Notes under the pieces: generated by a model
The model's database searches: none
What the model was told of the DNA's origin: nothing
The model's input: the letters and a program-made list of their open reading frames with translations, nothing else
Shown: positions 12,031 to 23,100 of the stretch, piece after piece
Layout of the letters: each line of letters begins with the position of its first letter
Numbering within the stretch: position 1 is the first letter of the stretch
Translations under genes and position numbers: made by a program
NCBI RefSeq assembly: GCF_023101765.2
Contig: NC_064217.1
Coordinates: forward strand, 682,001 to 746,000
Length of the DNA stretch: 64,000 nucleotides
Direction of reading: 5' to 3'
Origin: Spodoptera frugiperda
Lineage: Eukaryota > Arthropoda > Insecta > Lepidoptera > Noctuidae

Positions 12031-12929
12031 TCACCGGAGTCAGCTTCCCCACTCATTCTAGTGCTTTACGTAATCGCGCTCTATTTCAATAACTGCCAAC
12101 AATTACATACACCATCAGTAGCCACTTGCATACGCCGTCGGCTCGAAGCTTGAAGCAAGGGTAGGAACGGAATGGTTTTCAGTCAATAAGACTGTCTACC
12201 TAGTGACACCCTGTACTATTTATTTTTAATAGTTTTAATGTACAGAATGCAGAGAAGAAGTTAAAAGACAGAAGATTAGGATTATTTCCCTATTTATTAT
12301 TTAAAAATATGCCACACTGGTAACCAACGTCTGATGAAGGATCTACTAATTAAACGACATAATTTCATCATTTGATTTAATAGTAGGACGCGACGTTTGT
12401 TTGCTTGAGTCAAAAGTTATTGGAAGTTTACCCCATTCCTGATGCCCATACAATAGAGTACAGTCGCCAAAGATGACCCACTATAACAAAATACAGTTAT
12501 GATTATCCGAAACATTTCGCAGGTTTATGCCATTAGTGCCCTTTACAGAAGTGCAAATTATGTTTTTCGTTATCGGCGCATCGCCATTTGCTTGGTCATG
12601 TCAAGACGATACCCGTTCTACAAATGCCATTATCTCAATCTCAGAAATTATAAGTCGAGGTTTCATCACGATGTTTTCCTTTCCTTCCTTTCCTTAACAT
12701 TTAGTGTTTATTTCATTAAAATCGCTTAATAAAATGAACAAGTTGTGGCGATTTATGTCGTCACAAATGAGTACCAAGTAAATAGGAGCTCCACCTTGTA
12801 TGGTCCATCATTAGCTGAAGCTGGACACACGTCCGTTGAAGGCGACTAATTAATAAAATTGGAGTGTCTGTTTGTAATATTATTGTAATAACATGATGTT
12901 TAATACACCTAAATCATATTTGTGTAGTT
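12031..12929. other. Intergenic DNA, nothing recognised
   Basis: AT-rich sequence with no ORF of recognisable family, no RNA gene and no clear terminal repeats. Confidence 0.5.
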
Positions 12930-13074
12930 TTTGTCTGTCTGTTTGTTCTGGCTAATCTCTGAAATGGCTGGACCGATTTCGACGGGAAGTTTATTAGCAG
13001 GTAGCTGATGTACTGAGTCTTACTGATGCACTTAGTCACTATGCTACGCGGACGAAGTCGCGGGCGACAGCTAG
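12930..13074 (+). mobile_element. Helitron 3'-end fragment
   Basis: The sequence gtctgtctgtttgttctggc, then a 'ggaccgatttcgacgg' motif, then 'cggacgaagtcgcgggcgac' and a terminal CTAG followed by T matches the 3' end of the Helitron copies at 32180-32639 and 42436-42752. The hairpin plus CTAG|T is the Helitron signature. The 5' end was not found. Confidence 0.55.
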
Positions 13075-13605
13075 TAAACAATAATAAAAGAATGTATGTC
13101 AAAAATAGTAGGATAAGAATGCCATTTCCTTTTTTCGGAAATTGACTTACAAATTTCGTAGTGCTAAGGTCCGCCTATGGACAGCACAACGTAAACATTT
13201 TAGAAAACTCATTATTAATGTTTAGAGATACGGAATCGAATTACAGTGTGTTTATTTTCGAAATTAGTTCTTTCTCATATGCTTTAATCACACACAGACA
13301 CGCTGCAGCATTCATCAAAATCTTTCTCACACTTAAGTAGACTAGCAGTAGTTCCCTCTACTCACAGAGGTTACACCATGTAATGTTTTATTTTTTTTAT
13401 TTAGATACCTATTACACGTGGTATTATTGTTGTAGGCATTCTGCACAATGTACAAAGTTACATTGAAGTATTACCATATTCTAGGTAGGTAGTATTGTAC
13501 AACTTATGGCCGTGCTCACCAGCCACTCCTAAAAACCATTTCTTAGTTTTCAAAACGTTGTTAACTGTCACTTAACTTAGGGGTTCCACAAACATTTAAG
13601 AGAAA

Positions 13606-13790
13606 GTCAAAGTCAAAGCATTTATTTCAATTAATCCTAAATAAGGCACTTTTGAAACGTCAAATTGAATTGTCCGTCAGTCTGTCTGTCAGTGAAGCTA
13701 GGCGCTCGTTCCAAAGTGTAGCTTCGAATGGAGAAGAACGAGCAAGAAACTCCATCGTTACTCTTTTAAAAAAGAAGTTTTTTACAATTT
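13606..13790 (+). repeat. Dispersed lepidopteran retroelement 3'-end fragment
   Basis: Runs from 'gtcaaagtcaaagcatttat' to 'ctccatcgttactctttt', a segment I recognise from many moth genes and 3' UTRs, probably a non-LTR retrotransposon tail. It contains a (gtctgtct) run. No coding capacity. Confidence 0.4.
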
Positions 13791-13948
13791 CTCTGATACA
13801 CTATTTATCTATTGTATATATATGTAGGAACAATGTAACTACAATACGTCAAAACTAACGGGACAATAAAACCAAGAGAGGTTGGTAAAAACGGGCATTA
13901 GATACTTACTTACTTTTACTCATCAGCCAGAGTCCGTACCTGCACTAG

Positions 13949-14173
13949 CTACGAGTTCCTTGGGCTGACATACGTGACCTGTAACGGCACTTGTAGCATC
14001 ACGAGTTGAACAAAGGCAATTATTATCAATATAACGAGAGCAATTATGATGAGAACTATTTTTGTCTGACAGAGCAATTGACCCACTGTCGGCTGTAGAG
14101 AAGGCGCGGGTGCTCTACCATGTTCTGTCGGCGCTATCGGCGCTATCGGCGCTATCGGCCCGGGAGCTTCCAT
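13949..14173 (-). CDS. Small ORF, possible single-pass membrane microprotein (74 aa)
   Basis: I do not recognise a family. The ORF starts with MEAPGP and three Ile-Ala-Pro repeats (a 9-bp tandem repeat in DNA). It continues with a Pro-rich linker, then a very hydrophobic segment of about 25 residues (IVLIIIALVILIIIAFVQLV inside it), and ends about 14 residues later. An in-frame TGA lies upstream, so 14173 is the first ATG. A GTCACG donor-like site before the stop could instead splice it onward. It could be chance in AT-rich DNA, but an N-terminal Pro-rich region plus one membrane helix is a coherent layout. Confidence 0.25.
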   Translation of the reverse strand: MEAPGPIAPIAPIAPTEHGRAPAPSLQPTVGQLLCQTKIVLIIIALVILIIIAFVQLVMLQVPLQVTYVSPRNS

Positions 14174-14683
14174 GGGATGACGACTTTCAGCTTCCAGTCT
14201 CGTATTCGCCGACAGCCAGAATCGTTCTCATACGAACACTCTGTTTAGCTGAATACTTGACATCCACAACACCATTTAAGAATTTCATACGCAAATGCAG
14301 TTGGAAGGGTAGGCAGAGGAACCTATCGTAATTAATAATATATTATACGTAAGTACATATTCTACTGTTAGACTCTTAACTTAAACCTTTGTCTTTGGCA
14401 CATGGCGGGCGCGAGTGCAACGTGACACGTGACGTGTCAACACAAAGAGTTCTCAATCTCTTTTTATGTTGTTCATACCAACAAGGTTTAATTACTAAAA
14501 AACGGACGTCCTTTTTTAACATCTCTGACTATCCTCATAGCCGTCCACCACCAACAACAAAAACATCATAGATATACCAACTTTGAAACTTGCGAAGGTC
14601 TCCAACGGCACGCATTTACTAAAATTGTAATTTGTCATCTTCAGAGATAATTATGCTGGTGCTTTAAACAACAATATAACAAT
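14174..14683. other. Intergenic DNA, nothing recognised
   Basis: AT-rich with no supported gene. The last eight bases (14676-14683) are the target duplication of the adjacent hAT element. Confidence 0.5.
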
Positions 14684-15372
14684 TAGTGTCCGACCGAAAG
14701 TTCGGTTTCGGTTTCGGCCGAGTTTCGGCCAAAAATCAAGTTTCGGCGACAATTTCGGTTTCGGCCAAAATTGGCCGAAATTTTTGCCGAAACCGAAACT
14801 GATTTCGGAAGTTGTCGTGCACGCTCGCCTAACGTCGTTTCTCGCAGCAACGCTTTGGCGGCCATGTTCGGGAATTGTCGTGCGCCGTAATTTGATTATT
14901 CATAACTAATAAACATTCACCTAACCACGCCTATTGCCTTTATTTTAGTTTTAAGTTAGTTTTTATTCCTTATTTTTTTGGTATTTTTAAGTTGTAAATA
15001 ATGTGTTAGTTTAGATTAATAATTATTCCTAGCTACTTAATTCTATGAAATTTTAAAACTTATAAAATAAACATTTTGCTATGACAACTTTATTTGAAAA
15101 AATTGAAAAATTTAATTAATATTTTTCTATATTATATTAAATAATAAATCATTACAAGAAGATTAATATACTGTGTTTCCATTTCATGTCCTAATTAATA
15201 ATTAATGCAGAATAATCGATAAAATGTACCAAATTTCAGTATTCTAAGTAATTTTATACATGACCACGTGAGTTTCGGTTTCGGTTTCGGTTTCGGCCGA
15301 AACTAAAGCCACGGCCGAATATTCGGTTTCGGTTTCGGTTTCGGCTGGAAAACCAGTTTCGGTCGGACTCTA
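14684..15372. mobile_element. Non-autonomous hAT element with TTTCGG arrays
   Basis: Both ends carry TAG(T/A)GTCCGACCGAAA in inverted orientation, followed by runs of TTTCGG/CCGAAA hexamers. The 8-bp sequence ATAACAAT occurs directly at both borders (14676-14683 and 15373-15380). An 8-bp duplication with such ends is diagnostic of hAT. The interior is AT-rich with no transposase ORF, so this is a MITE of 689 bp. Confidence 0.85.
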
Positions 15373-15934
15373 ATAACAATGCGTGCGTTGTGTTCGCCGA
15401 GTGAGTTAACTGTTAAAGTTATCTTCGAATCCGTAGCCTCAGGTACAGCATGCATGTTTCCATGCGCGGCGCTGATTGCTAATCATCAGGTGATCCGTCT
15501 ACTTCAAATCTATACACTCTAGCGGACCCCGCGAACATAGTTTCGCCTTGGATATACTTCTTTTTTAATTTATTCTTGGATAAGAATCTTACCTAACAAT
15601 AACAAACCCAACAAAAAAGAATTAGCGTTATTAGGGAAATCGGTTCAACTGTTCTCGAGATTTAGCTACACATTAACCGATTCATTTTTTTATAATAACT
15701 ATTATAAGATGGACCAATGATTTGAAACGATTGTCTATAGGCAGAATAGATGTATCTCGATGGTAAATTAATAAACCGTTCACCTACACAGAGGATCCTA
15801 CACAGCGTGTCGCTGAAAGGGACAAAAAATCTACGTCACTATGACGTCACTCTGAATTCAGGGTTACCGTGAAAGGTAAAACTTACCCCTATTTGTATAT
15901 TTGTATTAGGTATATACCTTTTTTTTTTTTTTTT

Positions 15935-16085
15935 TTTTGAGGGGGAAAATCATCCAATGACTTCTCCCGCCTTGGGTGAGGCGGGAGGGAGTGTCAGACT
16001 CTTACTGACTAAAAACCACCCCGTTCCTTCTCCTGCTTTGAGCCGGAGCCCCGGTAACCTTTTACGTTGTCCGCAGCTCATTAGG
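15935..16085 (+). repeat. SINE-type repeat
   Basis: A T-run and 'gagggggaaaatcatc' lead into 'cccgccttgggtgaggcggg' and 'ctgactaaaaaccacccc', then a 'gagccggagccccggtaa' motif. I recognise this as a widespread lepidopteran short repeat. It is followed by a (TA)n microsatellite at about 16100-16120. Confidence 0.5.
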
Positions 16086-16122
16086 TATATACCTAGTGTA
16101 ATATATATATATATATATATAT

Positions 16123-16959
16123 TCATTTATTTTCTCATTATCATATTACAGTGCAAACAATTTGGATATAATAACTAGAGACTGGTGTCTGTTGTAGGTA
16201 GAACCTGTCTTACAGATCACCAGGCCAACCCATCGACGCAACGCATTGTTTATAAAGTAAAATTATATGACAAATTCTAAGATAGTTAATTGATATAAAC
16301 ATAACACTATGGCTTAAATGGACTATTACATAATTACTATATCAGGTACAAATGAGATCAGTGAAATGGGTTATCAGAAAATAAATTTAAGTTCAGAAGG
16401 AAAAAACAATAGACTCAGTAGCTATCTACAACTTAAAACTAATAAACATTAAACCAAAGTTAAATTTATTAACTAAAGTTAGGCTATTAAGAGCTGAAAT
16501 GTCTAAAATTAGAAATTCAAAAAAAAAAAAAATACTGTAGGATAACATTTATATTTAAATTTAAATCAAATTTAGGTTAAAAATAAAAAAAAAATAAAAA
16601 ATTAAAATATAAAATAATAAATTTAAACATTTGAAATTTAAACATTTGAAATTACAACAATTAAACTTAAGAACTATAAACTTAGGAACTACATACTTAG
16701 GAACTATATACTTAGGAACTATAAAAATTAGGACAATGCAACATTAGTAGATGAATGTATATTGTGTTGAGTGTAAAGGGTGGAAGTGTGTGTTGAGTGT
16801 AGAGGATGTATGTGTGTGTAGAGTGTTTGATGACTATGGATGCGTTATGATTAAGATTAAGTAAATAATATTATGATTATGATAGGTGTAAATAATATTA
16901 TATATGTATATGTGTAGCTCTCTAATATTATACTAGGTATTAATTTATTTTGTAGGTTT
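16123..16959 (-). other. AT-rich tail of the adjacent non-LTR remnant
   Basis: Very AT-rich sequence with short direct repeats (ttaggaactata variants around 16670-16730). On the minus strand it lies downstream of the reverse transcriptase remnant, so it is probably its 3' UTR. No gene seen. Confidence 0.4.
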
Positions 16960-17905
16960 AAGTAGACATTCGGTAGGATCGTAATTGAGATTTTGAAGCC
17001 ATGTTTTTAGTTTTTTCTTGGATTGGAATTTATTAAGAGGATAGATTAATAAATCTTTGTTTATTTAATTGTAAAGGTGGGAACCTAGAAATCCGTAAAA
17101 CTGCTGCGTCAGACTTGTTCTACATCTGATAACTGTGCAAACCGCTGCATTTCTTTTCTTATTTTCCGCTGCATTTGGATCAAACGTCAACTCTGCGTGT
17201 TTTTTTAATATTATATTTAAAAAGAACAATTGCCGAACTGTTAGCACACCACAGTGTTGATATAAATCAGAGGTAGGATACCGTATGGGTAGGAAGCTGC
17301 TTACCTTTAAAATGGCTCTCTGTGCTCTCTCTAATTTTATGATTGTTGTTTTTGCGGCTCCACCCCATGCAGTGATGCAATAGGTTATAAGGGATTGACA
17401 CAGGGCTAGATATACCATCTTTATTAAAGAAGTTTCGGCAATGTGGCGAAGGGATTTGAAGATGTATATGAGTTTCCGAATCCTAGTCGTTAGTGCATCG
17501 ATGTGGTTATGAAATTTTAATTCTTCATCAATTATAACTCCTAAATATTTCATAGTGGTTGTTCTTAGTAATTGGGGGCAGGTACACGATATGTTGTCAG
17601 AATTATGGTTACAATTATGTGAGATAATGCGCTGTGCCGGGGTGTCCTGTTTGTTGAGTGTGAATGTCATGTATTTTGTTTTTTCGATATTTAGTGTCAG
17701 AATATTATTATTGAGCCAATTGTAAACCAGATCAAAGCCATTTTGAGCATGCCTAAACACTTCATCCCATGAGTCCCCGTAGAAAAGCAATGCCGTGTCA
17801 TCTGCGAAAGTGATTATTTTGCCGTTGATAAGACGCGTATTACATAAGCTATTAATATAAACTAAAAACAGTGTGGGCCCTAGTATGCTGCCTTGTGGCA
17901 CGCCA
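16960..17905 (-). mobile_element. 5'-truncated Jockey/CR1-type non-LTR retrotransposon
   Basis: The ORF at 17901-17065 encodes the second half of a reverse transcriptase: PQGSILGPTLF (palm motif), then FADDTALL with the catalytic Asp pair, then MKYLGVIID. Past the stop at 17065 the coding similarity seems to continue to about 16960, so the copy carries at least one disabling change. It begins abruptly at the PQGS motif, the usual sign of 5' truncation during target-primed reverse transcription. Confidence 0.8.
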
Positions 17906-18884
17906 TATTCTATAATATATTTTATTTAGTCATAAAACAAATGATACTTATTTCATTTTACATAATTTTATAATTATGCATACTATAGACTAGCAACCCG
18001 GTACAGTTTCACCCGCTCTGCTCGGCTTCTATTATTCGCAGCGTGATGTTTTACAGCATATAACTTTCAGCTTTATATAATGCTGACATCTTCGTATAAT
18101 ATGTGCACTGCATCTGCGTATAATGTTGATATCTAGCAGAATTTGTGTTTTTAAATCAGCTTTTCTAATCCCGCTGTGTAACAAATCTTATTAGAATCGA
18201 TTCAGTACCTAAGTTTTTATTATAATTTATTGACAAAATATTGGAATATTCTGAGCCTACTATGGTTCTACTTGACCTTGAACCCTCTCAGATCTCTACT
18301 GGAGGCTTCAGGGCTAGGCTTAGTCTTTGTGGACAAGGGGTCTAATTATATCCTACTTGCTTTACATGGATGACCTTAAGTAGTTTGCCCCCAACAAGAA
18401 ACAACTGATGGAACTACTAAAATTAACTTTAGTAGTTTATTCTGATGATTCTATTTTACTCTAAGAAAAAAAATGTATACAAATGAAATAGTTTCATGAA
18501 TGAAATAATTTTACAATTCATCTCAGTTTTCACTTTTTTATCTGTTCTTTTGCAAAGCGAAACGATAGCCGCCATGCTATTACGTCATAGTGTCATATTA
18601 ACAACGCGTCCGTTCTGTCAATTGTCAATGTCAATGTCATTCGTTCTAGTGCTGATAGCTGATGATGCTGATTGTTTAAATTCGTGATGACTTGTTCGTT
18701 ACTGACGTGGTGACGTCATGAGAGAGGGATACGGGTCGAGTGTTACGCGCGAAAATTTAAATTCAAAATATTTATATGATGCATTTTTAATACACTTAAT
18801 TGAAAAAAAAATGTAAATTTTTTAGCAGTTTATTATCACCGTAGGATTGAATTGAGACTATAAAAAATGATGTAATACCCTATT
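17906..18884. other. Intergenic DNA, nothing recognised
   Basis: AT-rich; contains a short ORF near 18496 with hydrophobic residues but no recognisable family or start context. Confidence 0.45.
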
Positions 18885-19005
18885 ACCGTAGAACACGGCA
18901 ATTGCGGTAATAATGGCAACATTGCGTAAAGATGATTGACGGTTGGGTGCCCGACCGTCGTATCGTCTGTAACAATGTCGGGGTAGTCGCTACATTATGA
19001 CCCAA
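18885..19005 (+). repeat. Dispersed repeat shared with 57130-57245
   Basis: 'ggtaataatggcaacattg' followed by 'ggttgggtgcccgaccgtcg' and 'gtcggggtag' is closely matched at 57130-57245 in the same order and strand. It is a dispersed repeat of unknown class, with one copy next to the telomeric array. Confidence 0.5.
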
Positions 19006-20182
19006 TTCGGTCAGGTACACGGTTGACCACGCAAATATATTTCTGGTTTCTGAGTTTATTCTGGCATCCATGGATAGAGATTCCTACTGCCTACACTGCG
19101 ACGATTATCAGCAGTTTCATTATGGTTTCATAATTATTATATTAATTTACTGGAGACCGAGACACACATGTCGTGTCGTGTCGCGTGGGTCGGCAAATAT
19201 ATATTAACCTAACCTAATACCTATATTTGCAATCAAAATAAATGATTTGATATGAACATTACAACAAGGTGGTGCATGGCGTAGCGTGTCGTGCCGCGGC
19301 GTGGCCACGACACGTCACGTTAACAGTAATGTATTTCTGTATCAAAATGGCGGCGTACAGTACAAGGTCCATCCATTTAAGATAACGAGCATTTAAAAAA
19401 ATATATACGGGCATTATTTTCATCATGTTTCATTTTATAATTTTAAGAATAAATAAATGATTTACGTTTTAAAAAATAATATATTTCCGTTATTTTTTTA
19501 TTACAAGTTTATTATTGTGACAAGTTTAACAAAACGTAAAGTTGAGGGCAATTATTTTTTAATCTTATTATTGTTTTGATATCCATGACCCAAACCCAGA
19601 AAAATATAATATTTGGTTTGTGTAAATAATTACTTTAATTGTTTCATATACACAATCATTTAGTCTATATGTTCACATGTATTAATTTACCTTTGTTTCT
19701 GACACAGGAAAGCACAAAACGTATTGAAAAAAAAAAACGACCAGCGCTAATTATTCCCCTAGTGGCAGACATAATGAACTAATTTGTCAAAATAGGTTAT
19801 AATGCTACCAAATGTGGAAGAATATAGCATAATATCTACTCTCTCGTTTCTCTTGATGATATTCGATTTTCCCTCTCTTTTTTTAGCTGTCAGACAGTAC
19901 AATGTGTATTTCCTTGCTTATACCGCGAGGCTACGTACAGTACGTACCTACGTAGTAACATCGCTTTACGTTCGTGTTTTTTGGCTAGAAAAACGCTGGA
20001 ATCTGTTCATTATTATAAAATCAAACGAGAAAATGTTTGGTGGCAGTGTGCCCGTAGTGATTCAATCCAGGTGAAACACACGCCGTGTAAGGAGAGTGTA
20101 AAACGTGGTGTGTCGAGCACGAGCTTACGGTTGCCGTAGTTTGTTATCAAACAGCACTGGTCGAGGCCGCGACCGCGAGACC
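19006..20182 (+). promoter_or_regulatory. Upstream region and 5' UTR of Akt, with minor repeats
   Basis: AT-rich, with paired blocks of GTCGTGTCG-type sequence near 19170 and 19280 that look like remnants of a transposon. The last 100 bases before the Akt ATG are GC-richer and are likely 5' UTR. The transcription start was not identified. Confidence 0.4.
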
Positions 20183-23100
20183 ATGGCGGAGGCGGCGCCT
20201 GGCAATATTGTGAAGGAGGGCTGGCTACAGAAGCGGGGCGAACACATCCGCAACTGGCGTGACCGTTACTTCATCCTGTTTGACAATGGTGATCTGGTAG
20301 GATTCAAGACGCAGCCGGAACGGAATAACTACCGCGATCCTCTGAACAAGTTCACGGTGCGGGACTGCCAGATAATGGCCGTGGACAAGCCGCGCCCCTA
20401 CACCTTCACCATTCGTGGCTTGCAGTGGACTACCGTCATCGAGCGCAACTTCTCAGTGGACACAGAGAAGGAACGGTACGTGGTCTCGTGAGGCAGACCT
20501 TTGTAGTATAGCACGTATTTAGTTTAGCCATGAGTCCATAAGGTAGCTTGGGAATTGCCCGCCCCACACAATGTCATAAGGAAATACTGTTTGGGAGGAG
20601 GATGCTTTGTTATCCATATGTTTTCCTGTTTCAGTGGTTTTGATGTAGTTATAAATGGAAATGTGTTAATCTCCCTACATATTTATTATTACACTCTTAA
20701 CATTCATATTGCACCTACTTTTTACCTTTTACCCCCAGCAACTCGGAGTTTTGTTTTAGTCCGTTTTAATGCACATTGCGATATTCCTAGCCTTGCCAGG
20801 AACTTGGTTTGTTGGTGGTGACCAAGTATAATGTACATTGAGAGCCACATTCTAAATAACATTAGAAACAGCCATTGTTATTGCTTATTATGAAATATGT
20901 AATTAAATGAATTAGGCAATCTTTATTATGTTTGTAATAAAGTAGTATTTTAAAATTTTTATACCATTTTCCTGTAGCTGAAATGTATCTTTTACGAGAA
21001 GATAGCATTGGACAAAAATGTATCTTGATATTGCTTATCACTTTAATTTTGTGAATAACATTATCAAAGTCGCAGACAAATGAATTATTTCAATTAGAAC
21101 AAAATGTTGCTTCTGCATGTTACACAACATTATCAAATTCAATGACGTGAGTATAACACTGGTTAGTGAGACAGTATTATCTAGGGGCCTCTACAACTCC
21201 CTAGACCTGTGGTTCCCAACCGGTAATCCATGGAGCACCAGTGATCTGCAGAAGATAGACTATCTCTACAATAATATAAGTATATAATAGGTCGGCTTAA
21301 CAAAAAAAACTATACATAAGACAACATATTTGTCCAGCAAAAACCACAGATAAATCTACAATTAAACTTATGTGAAATGTGTGACTTCAATAATCCAAAA
21401 GTTACTATTTTTATGAGAATAAATCCCATGGCTGGAGAAAATCTTTATTATTGGATGTAGTAACAGTGGCCCCTAGCTAAACAAGATTGGTATAAAAGTG
21501 GTCCTTAACTATGAAAAGGTTGGACACCCCTGCCCTAGACAGTCCTCGTTGTTTAAACAACTTAAAAACAATATTGTAATTTAGTTACCTAACTGCCAGG
21601 CATGTATGGTGTACAGTTAGTTATTCAGAAATAAAATGCCTTGCAGTAATAACTAGATCCATGCGGCAAAGAGTAGTGTGTAAGTAGAGTGGTGTTGCAG
21701 CGAGGAGTGGGTGGCGGCCATCCGCTACGTGTCGTCGGCGCTGTCGGCGGGCGGGCCCAGCGCGGCCGGCGCCGGCCTGCCCGAGAGCGACGACCGCGAC
21801 ATGGCGCAGCTCGGCACCAGCTTCCGCGACCCGCGCCGTATTGTATGTACTCGCAGTACTATGCCGGCTCCGGCCACCGCTCTCCGGCGAGCTGTTTATT
21901 CATTTTTTTTTTCCTGTAGACACTTGAGAAATTCGAGTTCGTCAAGGTGCTAGGCAAGGGCACCTTCGGCAAGGTGGTGCTGAGTCGCGAGAAGGGCACG
22001 GGCAAACTGTACGCCATGAAGATTCTTAAGAAGAACCTCATTATCCAGAAGGACGAGGTGGCGCATACCATCACCGAGAACCGCGTGCTCAAGAAGACCA
22101 AGCACCCTTTCCTCACGGTACGAAGCGCGCACAGTCTGCTTGTATTCATGTTCAATTCGTTTAAACAACTTGTAAGTTCATATAATTGTGTAAGTATAGG
22201 CGTCATAAGCGGAACGGAAACATCGAACATTGAAACAAACTGAATGCTCCAACTCCTCTACTGCGGCTACAATTTTGGCTATAACGCGAACATTCGTCTG
22301 TCGCGACACGTGTGGTCACAGAATTCGTCCTAGTCCGAATCATTTCCGCGAACTGGAATGCCCTTCGCGGCGCTGTTGGTTATGGCCGCGCTCTTCAGTA
22401 GACACCGAGCGGTTTGGACGTCTTCATTGTTGTATTTCATTATCACGGATTAGAGAAATGATGAGACTCTTAAAGTTCATACAATGTAAATAAATTATGA
22501 ACCTGAACTAAAATAAAAAAAAATGATGTAATGGATTATAGAAAAGATAATATATTTCTTTATTAATTGTTGTGTTCCTATGGAAAACATCGGCTTTTAG
22601 GTATTTTTATTCATCTTTTTGAGCTTGTTATTCTAATTAGAGTAACAAAGATGCGGTTAATAATTCTTAGATGGCATTTGATACAGCGCGACCGACCGCC
22701 TCGTCCATGGTTTTCGCTAAATTATCGCGTTGTTCGGGATGTCTTGCAACGCACTGAAATATTTGTTTGGTGTGGCCGAGCACATCGCCTTGGAACGAAC
22801 CTGAATCACATCATGATGGCACGAACGCGAATCTTCTGTACCGTAGCATTGTTAGCACAAACCTTACCAAATAATCAATGCGGTTGGTCTGTGCTGTAGT
22901 TGATAACAAAGCGCCACATGATTATGTCAGTTAAAAACTGTGCGGTGTGCATGTTGCTCAAAATACCCACGACACGAGAGAAAATCCAAGCGTGGAGTAT
23001 TGAGGCAACATTATTATGAAATACAGGTAGGTCCTGTATGTCAACTCGATAGAACCTGGATACTGTATGTATTTTTTTCCTGTTTCACTTTTATTAGCTC

